Source of the DNA: Verrucomicrobiota bacterium | GTDB lineage: Bacteria > Verrucomicrobiota > Verrucomicrobiia > Opitutales > UBA953 | NCBI GenBank assembly: GCA_026397965.1 | Contig: JAPLTU010000035.1 | Span: 28,928-92,927 of the forward strand | DNA length: 64,000 nt | Direction: 5' to 3' | Shown: positions 47,434 through 58,379 of the stretch, one piece after another | How positions within the stretch are numbered: position 1 is the first letter of the stretch | How the letters are laid out: every line of letters starts with the position of its first letter | The notes under the pieces: model-generated | The model's input: the letters and a program-made list of their open reading frames with translations, nothing else | What the model was told of the DNA's origin: nothing | Database searches by the model: none | Translations under genes and position numbers: made by a program

Positions 47434-48249
47434 ATGCCCGAACTCGCCGAAGTCGAATATTTCCGTCGCCGTTGGAATCCCGGCGTTGGCCGCAAGGTCG
47501 AGAAGGCGTTCCTTAATCCGAAAGCCCGCATTGGAAGGGATGTTGAAGTAAAAGCCATGACCAAGGCGCTCGTCGGTGCGAAGCTGATCGAGTCGCTTGC
47601 TGCCGCTAAACAAATGGCGTTCCGATTTACGCATGGAGCGTGGCTCGGCGTGCATCTTGGGATGACGGGTCGACTTGAAGCCGGCGACGCGGCTCGCGAG
47701 CCGACGCCTTACGATCATTTCAAGCTGACGATGTCCGGCGGCAAGGAACTGATTTTCGTGGACCCTCGTCAATTCGGGCGGGTCTTATTTTGGCAAGGAG
47801 TCGGCGTGCCTCCCTGGTGGAGCAAAATCCCGCCCGCGATTTTATCACCGGAATTCACCATCGGGACCGTCGAAGTTTTCCTGCGTCGTCGCGCCCGCGC
47901 CCCGATCAAGTCCGTGCTTTTGATGCAAGAGCGCTTCCCGGGCATCGGCAACTGGATGGCCGATGAAGTCTTATGGCGCGCGGGATTTCATCCCAAGGCG
48001 AAGGCGGGCGATTTCGGACCGAAATCCCTCCGTAAACTTCATGCTACGTTGCGCGCGGTTTGCGCCGATGCCCTGAAGGTCATCGGCAAGGATTGGTCTG
48101 ATCCGCCAGAAAGTTGGCTCTTTAACCATCGCTGGAAAGACGGCGGAAACTGTCCGCGCTCGAAGCAGCCGCTCATCCGCGAAGTCGTCGGCGGTCGAAC
48201 CACCTGCTGGTCGCCCCTCCGGCAAGTCCTCGGCGCGGAACGCCGTTGA
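47434..48249 (+). CDS. mutM: Formamidopyrimidine-DNA glycosylase family protein with degenerate zinc finger
   Basis: Fpg/MutM excises oxidised purines and nicks the strand. The 271-residue protein keeps the N-terminal catalytic MPELAEVE (P2, E3), the conserved lysine in AAAKQMAF, LGMTGRL, and the H2TH segment ERFPGIGNWMADEVLWRAG. The C-terminal finger is altered: CPRSKQPLIREVVGGRTTC continues with WSPLRQ, so at most one or two of the four zinc cysteines remain, while the finger arginine (GRTT) is kept. This resembles zincless-finger members such as NEIL1. Substrate range may differ from E. coli Fpg. Confidence 0.82.
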   Translation: MPELAEVEYFRRRWNPGVGRKVEKAFLNPKARIGRDVEVKAMTKALVGAKLIESLAAAKQMAFRFTHGAWLGVHLGMTGRLEAGDAAREPTPYDHFKLTMSGGKELIFVDPRQFGRVLFWQGVGVPPWWSKIPPAILSPEFTIGTVEVFLRRRARAPIKSVLLMQERFPGIGNWMADEVLWRAGFHPKAKAGDFGPKSLRKLHATLRAVCADALKVIGKDWSDPPESWLFNHRWKDGGNCPRSKQPLIREVVGGRTTCWSPLRQVLGAERR

Positions 48250-48279
48250 CCTTCCACTTGCATCCGAGAACTTAAGGCC

Positions 48280-48846
48280 ATGCGCGTCACTGGCGGCCTT
48301 GCTCGCGGAATCCAACTTCGCGTTCCCACCAAAGGCGGGGTTCGGCCCGCAACAGATTATATCCGCGAAGCGGTCTTCAGTTCTTTGGCGGCGTTCGTCC
48401 CCGGAACGGCGGTGCTCGATCTTTTCGCTGGTACGGGCGCTTATGCCTTGGAGTCGCTTAGTCGCGGTGCACTGAGCGCGACCTGCGTCGACCTGCATGC
48501 GGGGGCGGAATTAAAAGCTAACGCGTCCGCAGTCGCGAAATCGATGAACCTCGCCGTCTTGCCGCTCACGTTGGTGACGGGCGATGCCACCAAGCCCGCA
48601 CGGGTGGCTGGAAAATTCGACCTCATCTTTGCGGATCCTCCCTGGGAGTTATGGGAAACCGAAGGCGCTGAAATCTCCCAGGCAGCCGTCGGTTACGCGG
48701 TCGACGAAGCCCATGCCCGCGTGATTCTTGAAGCGCCCGGCGGCTTCGCCGTCCCGGTGCCGGCCGGATGGAAATTAAAGAAAGTAATCGGTAAGGGCAA
48801 AGGTCAGCCCGCCGCTTCGATCTTGGTCCGTCAAGTTGGCGACTGA
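48280..48846 (+). CDS. rsmD: 16S rRNA (guanine966-N2)-methyltransferase
   Basis: This 188-residue SAM-dependent methyltransferase has the RsmD pattern MRVTGGLARGIQL, RPATDYIREAVFSSL, the SAM loop VLDLFAGTGAYALESLSRGA and the catalytic LIFADPPWE (a DPPW form of NPPY). It modifies G966 of 16S rRNA. It follows mutM by 30 nt and is convergent with rsmE with zero gap. Confidence 0.92.
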   Translation: MRVTGGLARGIQLRVPTKGGVRPATDYIREAVFSSLAAFVPGTAVLDLFAGTGAYALESLSRGALSATCVDLHAGAELKANASAVAKSMNLAVLPLTLVTGDATKPARVAGKFDLIFADPPWELWETEGAEISQAAVGYAVDEAHARVILEAPGGFAVPVPAGWKLKKVIGKGKGQPAASILVRQVGD

Positions 48847-49584
48847 TTACGTGCCCAAGCTCTGGTGCCGTTCCCAGACATGGAGTCGCGCAAGCATGAG
48901 CGCGCCGCCGACCAAGCAAGCAGCCTCGACCCGTAAGATTCGATCTCCCAGGTGGTGCAACACGAAGCCGCGGGCGACCAGTAATTTTCTTTCGGCATCG
49001 GACCAGCCGCGCTCCGGGCCGATGGCCAAGCATCCTGCGATGCTGCCGGCAGGCGCTTCGCCCAGCGCGCCGGATGCTTCGTAAGGATCCAGCGCGACCC
49101 GCCAGTTATTTTCAGCGACGAGCGCGAGCGCCGCCTCGAGTGAACGGGTGCGCAAAACTTCAGGCACCAAGGTCGAGCACGCCTGTTCGGTTCCTTTTCG
49201 GAGATGCGATTGCCATTCGTCCTCTTGCCAGAGCGAACTAGTTAGATAGCCAGGGTCGCCTTTTTCGGCTTCAAAGAAAATCATCCGCGCCACCCCCAGG
49301 CTGGCCAAGTCGTGCAAAACTTTTTTCGCAGTTTGGGGCCGCGGCAAACCCACGATGACGGTGAGCGGCAGCTTCGTCTGCACGGTTTGCTCCCACGTTA
49401 TATTAAAAGTAAGAAACGGAGTGATCGCGGTGATTTCGGCGAGGCCGCGTAAGGCGCCGGCGAGGCCGACGTGAAAACTTTGGCCAGCGCGGAGACCGAC
49501 GGTCTGGACGAGGTGCTTCACCCGGGGGTCATCGGCGGCGATGCCTTCAGCGGCTTCACGCTTTGTAATGAGAACCAGATTCAC
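48847..49584 (-). CDS. rsmE: 16S rRNA (uracil1498-N3)-methyltransferase
   Basis: RsmE is a SPOUT-class methyltransferase of U1498. The protein has an N-terminal PUA-like part and the C-terminal knot with LAIGPERGWSDAERKLL and LGDRILRVEAA, which are diagnostic. The GTG start at 49584 (245 residues) is preferred because family homology begins there; an ATG at 49635 would add 17 residues (262 total). It diverges from pdxH. Confidence 0.88.
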   Translation of the reverse strand: MNLVLITKREAAEGIAADDPRVKHLVQTVGLRAGQSFHVGLAGALRGLAEITAITPFLTFNITWEQTVQTKLPLTVIVGLPRPQTAKKVLHDLASLGVARMIFFEAEKGDPGYLTSSLWQEDEWQSHLRKGTEQACSTLVPEVLRTRSLEAALALVAENNWRVALDPYEASGALGEAPAGSIAGCLAIGPERGWSDAERKLLVARGFVLHHLGDRILRVEAACLVGGALMLARLHVWERHQSLGT

Positions 49585-49673
49585 GGCTTCTAAGGTGGAT
49601 TTACCCTCAGCGCTGGCGAGAGGGAAGGGCGGCATACGCTTGCACGCCCAATGTGCCTCCCTAGGCTTAGGCC

Positions 49674-50309
49674 ATGGATCTTACGGAATTGCGCAAAGAA
49701 TATGCGGATCACGGTGTCGATCGGGATGAATTACACTCCGACCCACTCGTCCAGTTTAAGGCTTGGTTCGCTCAGGCGAAGAACGCCGGGCTCATCGAGC
49801 CCAATGCCATGGTGCTCTCGACGTCGGATGAAACGGGTGCGCCAGCTTCCCGCACGGTTCTATTGAAAGCGGCGGATGAGCAGGGCTTCTGCTTTTTTAC
49901 TAACTATAATAGTCGCAAGGGGGCTCATCTTCTTAAGGACGCCCGGGCTTCACTGCTTTTTCCCTGGTTTGCCTTAGAGCGTCAGATACATATAAGTGGC
50001 AGAGTGACAAGGACTTCCGAAGAAGAATCCCTGGCTTATTTTGCCCGGCGCCCCTACGGCAGCCAACTGGGTGCCCTGGTCTCAAATCAAAGTGCGGTTA
50101 TTCCAGATCGAGCCCATTTAGAGACAAGATTAGCATCCCTGAAGGCTCAACACCCCGAGGGCGCCGTCCCTAAGCCCGCTTCTTGGGGCGGTTATCGCAT
50201 CATCCCGGAGTCTTTTGAGTTCTGGCAGGGCCGAACCAACCGTCTGCACGATCGTTTTCTTTATTCCCGAGGGGCCAATGGCTGGACGATTTCGCGGTTA
50301 GCCCCCTAG
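49674..50309 (+). CDS. pdxH: Pyridoxamine 5'-phosphate oxidase
   Basis: PdxH oxidises PNP or PMP to pyridoxal phosphate with FMN. The 211-residue protein has the family segments ASRTVLLKAADEQGFCFFTN, YNSRKGAHL, RPYGSQLGALVSNQS and the C-terminal WGGYRIIPESFEFWQGR with NRLHDRF. Length is normal. It lies about 120 bp before atpB; no terminator was found between them. Confidence 0.95.
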   Translation: MDLTELRKEYADHGVDRDELHSDPLVQFKAWFAQAKNAGLIEPNAMVLSTSDETGAPASRTVLLKAADEQGFCFFTNYNSRKGAHLLKDARASLLFPWFALERQIHISGRVTRTSEEESLAYFARRPYGSQLGALVSNQSAVIPDRAHLETRLASLKAQHPEGAVPKPASWGGYRIIPESFEFWQGRTNRLHDRFLYSRGANGWTISRLAP

Positions 50310-50428
50310 GGGTTGGTAAATTAGAATTGCTAATGACCAAGGGCGTCCCCCCTTACTCTAAGGAGGGCGGATTCCCTTGGGTTGACCCATCAGCCCTAAA
50401 CCATTCAACCATCTGTTCCCGCGTCCGA

Positions 50429-51277
50429 ATGCGTCCACTTTTCACCATTGCTGCCTTAATTCCAACCCTCGCCCTGGCGAACGCGGAGGGCGTGAATCCG
50501 AAGGCCACTGACCTCTTTAATATTGGAGGCATTCCGGTCTCTAACTCGATCCTGACCACCTGGATCCTCGCGGCCGTAATCATCGTTGCTATCCGTGTCC
50601 TCGTCGGCACCCCGAAAATCATCCCGAGCAAGGGCCAAGCGCTGGTGGAAAACATGGCTTCCGGCCTGCGTGACGCCCTCGAGCCGATCGTCGGCAAGAG
50701 CATGATCGGCAAGGTATTCCCGACCCTTTGCGGCTTCTTTATCTTCATCCTGCTGATGAATTGGAGCGGCCTACTTCCCGGAGTCGGCACCATCAAGTAT
50801 CAAGGTGAGCATGGCTGGCTCGAAGCAATTCGCCCGGCGACTTCCGATCTCAATACGACCCTTGCGCTGTCGATCATCTCTTTCGCGGCTTGGACGTATT
50901 TCGTCCTGCGCTACGCCGGTTTCAAAGTTCTGATTTTCGATCTCTTCGGCAACAAGGCGGATAAGAAAGAAATCGGCTTCCCGATGTGGATCATGCTGAG
51001 TTTCATCTTCCTGGGCGTCGGTGGCATCGAAGTCGTCTCCATCGCTTTCCGTCTGATTTCACTTTCCTTCCGTCTCTACGGCAACGTCTTCGGTGGCGAA
51101 AACCTCATCCACTCACTCGGCGGCATCGCCCCCTACGTGGTTCCGGCCGTCGCGGGTCTGCTCGAAGTCTTGGTCGGTCTGATTCAAGCCTTCGTCTTCA
51201 CGCTGCTCTCCGCCGTGTACATCGGCCTCATCTGTAATCACGAAGGCGGCCACGCCGAAGACGAGCACGCTCACTGA
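50429..51277 (+). CDS. atpB: ATP synthase F0 subunit a
   Basis: Subunit a forms the ion half-channels of the ATP synthase. The 282-residue protein starts at 50429 with a signal-like MRPLFTIAALIPTLALANA, as in other long bacterial a subunits. It carries the conserved helix SLSFRLYGNVFGGENLIHSL with the essential Arg and QAFVFTLLSAVYIGL near the C-terminus. It is the first gene of atpBEFHAGDC; no atpI precedes it. Confidence 0.94.
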   Translation: MRPLFTIAALIPTLALANAEGVNPKATDLFNIGGIPVSNSILTTWILAAVIIVAIRVLVGTPKIIPSKGQALVENMASGLRDALEPIVGKSMIGKVFPTLCGFFIFILLMNWSGLLPGVGTIKYQGEHGWLEAIRPATSDLNTTLALSIISFAAWTYFVLRYAGFKVLIFDLFGNKADKKEIGFPMWIMLSFIFLGVGGIEVVSIAFRLISLSFRLYGNVFGGENLIHSLGGIAPYVVPAVAGLLEVLVGLIQAFVFTLLSAVYIGLICNHEGGHAEDEHAH

Positions 51278-51356
51278 TCCCTTTCGCTTTCAAGGCGTGC
51301 GACATGCCGGGAATCCCCCGGCGGTGCGTTAAGAAAAAACCAAAACATAAAATAAC

Positions 51357-51555
51357 ATGATCATCGCTGAAATCACTGGTTCCCTCCCTGCCGCTGCCGG
51401 CTGTCTCGCTGCCGCTATCGGCGTGGGTCTCGTTGGCGCCAAGGCCGTCGAATCCGTGGGTCGCAATCCGGATGCTTCCGGTAAGATCCTCGTCCATTCT
51501 GGGCATGGCTCTCGCCGAAGCCGTCGCGTTCTACGCGATCTTCCTCGCGAAGTAA
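51357..51555 (+). pseudogene. atpE: ATP synthase F0 subunit c, frameshifted as written
   Basis: The frame from 51357 encodes the first helix and polar loop of subunit c (AAAIGVGLVGAKAVESVGRNPD, given here as two parts: AAAIGVGLVGAKAV and ESVGRNPD) through GKILV (residue 46). It then becomes a nonsense HSGHGSRRSRR tail. The missing second helix is present one base later: from 51496 the sequence reads ILGMALAEAVAFYAIFLAK and stops at 51555. A net change of one inserted or, more likely, five lost bases near 51495 restores a normal 67-residue protein. The essential carboxylate (Glu in ALAEAV) lies after the break, so the unshifted product could not work. A sequence error or ribosomal frameshifting is possible. 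Confidence 0.88.
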
Positions 51556-51637
51556 CCGGTCACGTGGCGTGGCCTCGCAAGGGGCCCGCCACTTCTCTTT
51601 CCCAGCGCTGAAAATAAAAACACTCTAAGTCCAACCC

Positions 51638-52246
51638 ATGACCCTCCTCTCCGCTTTCCTCGCCGCCGAACCTGCGCCCGAAGCCGCGCATGCCGCCGTC
51701 CACGGCGCTCCCGCCGCCACCGAGTCGCACGGCCCGCTCGGCGATATCATCAAGCTTTTCGGTAACTTCGGTGTCGATGGCCCGCACCTGGCTGTCCAGG
51801 TGGTCAATTTCTCCATCCTCGCCTTCGTCCTCTACCGCTTCGCCATCAAGCCGGCGCTAGGTCAGCTCGAAGAACGGATCCGCCAGGCCGAACAACTCCA
51901 GAGCGACCGCGCTGCCGCCGAAGCCCAACTCGCCGCCGCCCAGAAGACCGCCGAAGCGAAGCTCATCGCCGCTTCGGATGAAGCCGTCAAGATTCTCGCC
52001 GACGCTCGCAACTCCGCCAAGCAAGCCATCGAAGCCGCTAAGGCCGAAGCTCAGGCCGCCCAGACCGAGGTCATCGCCAAGGCCAAGGCCGCCATCGAAG
52101 CTGATCGCGTGAAGATGATGAACGAAGTCCGCGGCGAAGTTTCCCGCCTCGTGGTCGAGACCGCCGCCAAGGTGCTCGAACAAAACCTCGACGATGCTCA
52201 GCGCGGCCGCCTCAACGAGGCCGCCGTCAAGCAGCTCGCCCGCTAA
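51638..52246 (+). CDS. atpF: ATP synthase F0 subunit b
   Basis: Subunit b is the peripheral stalk. The 202-residue protein has an Ala/Pro-rich N-terminal extension, one membrane helix (VQVVNFSILAFVLYRFAI) and a long Ala/Glu/Lys coiled coil through EVSRLVVETAAKVLEQ. The family segment FAIKPALGQLEERI follows the membrane helix. It is 30-40 residues longer than E. coli subunit b because of its N-terminus. Confidence 0.93.
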   Translation: MTLLSAFLAAEPAPEAAHAAVHGAPAATESHGPLGDIIKLFGNFGVDGPHLAVQVVNFSILAFVLYRFAIKPALGQLEERIRQAEQLQSDRAAAEAQLAAAQKTAEAKLIAASDEAVKILADARNSAKQAIEAAKAEAQAAQTEVIAKAKAAIEADRVKMMNEVRGEVSRLVVETAAKVLEQNLDDAQRGRLNEAAVKQLAR

Positions 52247-52255
52247 TCTTTTCCG

Positions 52256-52651
52256 ATGTCCGCCGCCTCCGTCCGAGCCGAAGCCAAGCGCCTCCTCGCC
52301 CTCTCCCTTGAGGGCGGAGCGGTCTCCGCCGATCTGGTCGGCGCCGTGTTGGCCGCACTCACGAAGTCTCGCCCGGCCCATCAGCTCCGCCCGCTTTTGC
52401 GCGCGTACCTCGCGAACATCCGTCGCGAACTTGCCCGCGGCGAAGCCCGTATCGAACATGCCGGTCCGCTTGCGTCCGCCGACGCCGAAGCGATCGCAGC
52501 ACATTTCTCTAAGGTGCTCGGCCGCACCGTTCGCCCCGTCGCCCGTCGCAACGATGCGTTACTCGGCGGTTTCCGCGTCCGCGTCGGTGACGATGTCACC
52601 GATCTCACGGCTTCGCTCCGTCTGGCCAATCTCGCCAAGTCCCTTTCCTGA
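52256..52651 (+). CDS. atpH: ATP synthase F1 subunit delta, short
   Basis: Subunit delta joins the stalk to F1. At 131 residues it is about 45 shorter than usual (near 175-180). The C-terminal family signature is intact: LLGGFRVRVGDDVTDLTASL followed by RLANLAKSLS. The N-terminal helical domain that contacts alpha is reduced. Position between atpF and atpA confirms identity. Confidence 0.82.
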   Translation: MSAASVRAEAKRLLALSLEGGAVSADLVGAVLAALTKSRPAHQLRPLLRAYLANIRRELARGEARIEHAGPLASADAEAIAAHFSKVLGRTVRPVARRNDALLGGFRVRVGDDVTDLTASLRLANLAKSLS

Positions 52652-52688
52652 ACACCTCCTCCAACCTTAACCCGATTTACTAAATACC

Positions 52689-54215
52689 ATGAGCAACGCG
52701 ATCGACCAGATCCAGAAAGCCATCGCCGGCCTTGATACCCGAGCCGGCAAATCCAACGTCGGCACCATCGTTTCCCTCGCGGACGGTGTCGCCTCCATCG
52801 ACGGCCTTTCCGGCGTCATGATGAATGAGATGATCGAGCTTCCCGGAGGCCTGCAAGGCGTCGCGCTCAATCTTGCCGAAGACACCGTCGGCTGCGTGAT
52901 CATGGGTGACATCTCCAAGCTGAAGGAAGGCATGGAAGCCAAGACCACGGGTCGCTTGCTTTCGATTCCCGTCGGCAAAGGCCTCCTCGGTCGCGTCGTC
53001 GATGCGCTCGGTAATCCTCTCGACGGCAAAGGCCCCATCGTTTCCAGCGAACGCTACCCGGTCGAAAAGATTGCTCCCGGCATCATCCCTCGCAAGTCCG
53101 TCGACCAACCGATGCAGACCGGCATCATGGCCATCGACGCCATGATCCCAATCGGCCGTGGCCAGCGCGAACTCATCATCGGTGACCGCGCGACCGGCAA
53201 GACCACCATCGCGATCGACACGATCATCAACCAAGCTAACGCCAATCGCGTCGGTCTGGCTTCTGGTGACGCCAATTTCCGTCCGGTCTTCTCCATCTAC
53301 GTCGCCATCGGCACCAAGAACTCCTCGATCGCCCGCACCATCGGTACGCTCGAGAAAGCCGGCGCCATGGAATTCACCGTGGTCGTCGCCGCTTCCGCCG
53401 CCGACAACGCCGCCAATCAGGTCTTCGCTCCTTTCTCCGGCACCGCCATCGGCGAGTGGTTCATGGAAAACGGCCAAGATGCGCTCATCGTTTACGATGA
53501 CCTTTCGAAGCATGCCGCCGCTTACCGCCAGATCTCGTTGATCTTGAAGCGCCCCTCGGGTCGCGAAGCCTATCCGGGTGACGTCTTTTATCTCCACTCT
53601 CGCCTCCTCGAGCGCTCCGCTCGTCTGGCCGGAAAAGGTTCGCTCACCGCTCTGCCGATCATCGAGACGCAAGCCGGCGACGTGTCCGCGTACATCCCGA
53701 CCAATGTGATTTCGATCACCGACGGCCAGGTGTTCCTCCAGACCGACCTCTTCAATCAAGGTATCCGCCCCGCCGTCTCGGTGGGTCTCTCCGTTTCGCG
53801 CGTCGGTTCCGCCGCGCAGATCAAGGCCTTCAAACAGGTCGCAGGTAAGGTTAAGGGAGAGCTCGCCAATTACCGCGAACTTGCGGCCTTTGCTCAGTTC
53901 GGTTCCGACCTCGACGCGCAGACCAAGGGTATCCTCGATAAGGGCGACCGCTTCGTAGAACTCTTCAAGCAGCCTCCGACCGCTCCGAAATCCGCCGAGA
54001 TTCAGTGTGGCATCATCTGGGCCATGCAGAACGGTTTCTTCAATGACATGCCGGTCAAGTCCGTCCAGGCCGCCGCCGCTTCGCTCCAGACTCACCTCGA
54101 GACCGCCAAGCCAGCCATCCTCGCCAAGATTCGCCAAGGCAATAAGATCGAGAAAGATGGCGAAGCCGAACTGAAGTCCGCCTGCGAAACCTGGCGCCGT
54201 AGCTTCAAGGCCTAA
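52689..54215 (+). CDS. atpA: ATP synthase F1 subunit alpha
   Basis: The 508-residue alpha subunit has Walker [16 protein letters not shown] (near 170), the signature [20 protein letters not shown] and the C-terminal helical domain. It carries the non-catalytic nucleotide sites of the F1 hexamer. Length and motifs are normal. Confidence 0.98.
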   Translation: MSNAIDQIQKAIAGLDTRAGKSNVGTIVSLADGVASIDGLSGVMMNEMIELPGGLQGVALNLAEDTVGCVIMGDISKLKEGMEAKTTGRLLSIPVGKGLLGRVVDALGNPLDGKGPIVSSERYPVEKIAPGIIPRKSVDQPMQTGIMAIDAMIPIGRGQRELIIGDRATGKTTIAIDTIINQANANRVGLASGDANFRPVFSIYVAIGTKNSSIARTIGTLEKAGAMEFTVVVAASAADNAANQVFAPFSGTAIGEWFMENGQDALIVYDDLSKHAAAYRQISLILKRPSGREAYPGDVFYLHSRLLERSARLAGKGSLTALPIIETQAGDVSAYIPTNVISITDGQVFLQTDLFNQGIRPAVSVGLSVSRVGSAAQIKAFKQVAGKVKGELANYRELAAFAQFGSDLDAQTKGILDKGDRFVELFKQPPTAPKSAEIQCGIIWAMQNGFFNDMPVKSVQAAAASLQTHLETAKPAILAKIRQGNKIEKDGEAELKSACETWRRSFKA

Positions 54216-54251
54216 GTCGTTCCTTCCTTCACTTACTAACCGCCACGCTTC

Positions 54252-56590
<2,339 letters not shown>

Positions 56591-56596
56591 GCTGAT

Positions 56597-57028
56597 ATGT
56601 CTCTTACGGTCGAAATCGTCACTCCTGATCGCCGCGCCTACGAAGGTACGGCCGACAGCGTGACTCTGCCCACCGCCATGGGCAGCATCGGCATTTTGCC
56701 CGGCCACCTTCCGATCACCGCGATCATCGCCGCCGGCGAGATCATCGTGACGCTTGACGGCAAGGTCAGCCGCCTCGCCGTCGACCAAGGCTTTGTCCGT
56801 GTCGTCTCGAATAAGGTTTCCGTCGTCACCGAAGCGGCGATCGACGAAGCCAAGATCGATCTGAAATCCGTCGAAACTGCCGAAGCTCGCGCCCGTGAGG
56901 CCGTCGAAGCCGCCCGCGGTCAGAAGGATATCGACCCGGTCGAGATCGCGAAGATGGAGCAAATTCTGCGTTTTGCTCTCGTGCAGCGCTTGGTCAAGGG
57001 ACGCAACTCGCCTGGTCTGTCGGAATAA
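56597..57028 (+). CDS. atpC: ATP synthase F1 subunit epsilon
   Basis: The 143-residue epsilon subunit has the N-terminal beta domain (SLTVEIVTPDRRAYEG, GSIGILPGHLPI) and a C-terminal helical pair (AEARAREAVEAARG). It is the last gene of the ATP synthase operon, 6 nt after atpD. No clear terminator follows. Confidence 0.95.
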   Translation: MSLTVEIVTPDRRAYEGTADSVTLPTAMGSIGILPGHLPITAIIAAGEIIVTLDGKVSRLAVDQGFVRVVSNKVSVVTEAAIDEAKIDLKSVETAEARAREAVEAARGQKDIDPVEIAKMEQILRFALVQRLVKGRNSPGLSE

Positions 57029-57098
57029 TCACCCGATTTCATTAAAAGTCATTTAAGCCGAACTTGCCCCCACTTCACCGAGGGGACAGAGTTCGTTT

Positions 57099-57917
57099 GT
57101 GATTAAATCTGCCATCACGGTTTCACTCGTCGCCCAAGCGAAGGGTGGGCCATTTGTTTATTGGCAAGGTCTTGAATCCGCCTGTGCCGATGCGGCCCGG
57201 TTGGGGTTTGATGCAGTGGAGATTTTCCCCCCCTCGGCCGCCGCCATTGATCGGCTGGCTCTTCGTGCCTTGCTCGCCAAACACGGTCTCGCGGTCGCCG
57301 CTTTCGGCACCGGCGGCGGCTGGCTCATCCACCGCTGGCACTTGACCCACCCCGATGCCGCTATTCGCCAACAGGCGCGCGAGTTCATCCGTGCCATCAT
57401 CGATTTAGCGGGAGAGTTTAAAGCCCCCGCGATCATCGGCTCCATGCAAGGTAAAGCCGAAGGCGAAGTTTCGCGCGAGCAAGCCCTGGTCTGGCTCGCC
57501 GAAGCCCTCGAAGATCTGGGAGCCCATGCCCGGCAGTATGGCGTCCCGCTTCTTTATGAGGCGCTGAATCGCTATGAGACCAATTTACTTAACCGGCAGA
57601 CGGACGCCGCACAGTTCCTCGAAAATCTCCATAACGATAACGTCAAGCTGCTCTGCGATCTCTTTCATATGAATATCGAGGAGACCTCGAATGCGGAGAC
57701 GCTCAAGGCCTGTGGGCAGAGCGTCGGGCATGTTCATTTTGCCGACAGTAATCGTCGGGCCATCGGATTTGGCCACACGGATGCCGCCGCCGTCGTCGCG
57801 GCCTTACAGGAAATAGGATTTAACGGGTATCTTTCGGGCGAGATTCTGCCCTTGCCCGATACGGAGACCGCCGCCGCTCAGACCATCCGCGCCATCCGCC
57901 AACTTCTTCCCCGCTAA
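57099..57917 (+). CDS. Sugar (phosphate) isomerase/epimerase, xylose-isomerase-like TIM barrel
   Basis: This 272-residue protein has the AP-endonuclease-2/xylose-isomerase fold used by hydroxypyruvate isomerases and keto-sugar 3-epimerases. Metal-ligand segments are LLYEALNRYETNLLN (Glu) and GHVHFADSNRRAIGFGHTD. Translation starts at GTG (57099). It heads a sugar-catabolism operon with RbsD/FucU, an aldo/keto reductase, a zinc dehydrogenase and a lactonase. The substrate is not determined. Confidence 0.8.
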   Translation: MIKSAITVSLVAQAKGGPFVYWQGLESACADAARLGFDAVEIFPPSAAAIDRLALRALLAKHGLAVAAFGTGGGWLIHRWHLTHPDAAIRQQAREFIRAIIDLAGEFKAPAIIGSMQGKAEGEVSREQALVWLAEALEDLGAHARQYGVPLLYEALNRYETNLLNRQTDAAQFLENLHNDNVKLLCDLFHMNIEETSNAETLKACGQSVGHVHFADSNRRAIGFGHTDAAAVVAALQEIGFNGYLSGEILPLPDTETAAAQTIRAIRQLLPR

Positions 57918-57921
57918 ATCT

Positions 57922-58368
57922 ATGCTCAAGCACCACCTCATCCACCCCAAGATCAACGAAATCCTTGGCCGGGCCGGTCACCACTCCACGATCCTCATCG
58001 CCGATGGCAATTACCCAGCTTGGAATAAAAAGGGTCCCCACGCCGAGCTGGTGTGCATGAATCTTTCTCCCGGCGTGATCACCGTTGCCCAAGCACTGAA
58101 GGCGATCTTGAGCGCCGTTCCGATCGACGAGATTAACACGATGGGTATTCCGGCAGACGATCCTTACGCTCAGCTCGGTGAGCCTCCGATCTGGAAAGAA
58201 TATCGCGAGGTCATTAGTCAGTCCGGCTCTCTCCTGCAGCTGAAGCCCGTTCTTAAGTGGGATTTTTATAAAGCCGTCGAGTCGCCGGATCATGTATTGA
58301 CGGTTCAAACCGGCGATCAAGCGCTCTGGGGCAACTTGCTCCTGACCATCGGCTGCCGCCAAGCTTAA
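57922..58368 (+). CDS. RbsD/FucU-family sugar mutarotase
   Basis: This 148-residue protein matches the RbsD/FucU mutarotase family, which interconverts anomers of ribose or L-fucose. The family segments HPKINEILGRAGHHSTILIA and DGNYPAW lie at the N-terminus with the catalytic His, and VVQTGD-like LTVQTGDQALWGNLLLTIG ends the protein. In this operon a FucU-type L-fucose role is the better fit. Confidence 0.85.
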   Translation: MLKHHLIHPKINEILGRAGHHSTILIADGNYPAWNKKGPHAELVCMNLSPGVITVAQALKAILSAVPIDEINTMGIPADDPYAQLGEPPIWKEYREVISQSGSLLQLKPVLKWDFYKAVESPDHVLTVQTGDQALWGNLLLTIGCRQA

Positions 58369-58379
58369 TTCTTGTTCCT

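Noticed and set aside
50340..50372. GC-rich imperfect hairpin upstream of atpB as a terminator
   Set aside because: The stem has mismatches and there is no T-run after it; at most it is a leader structure.
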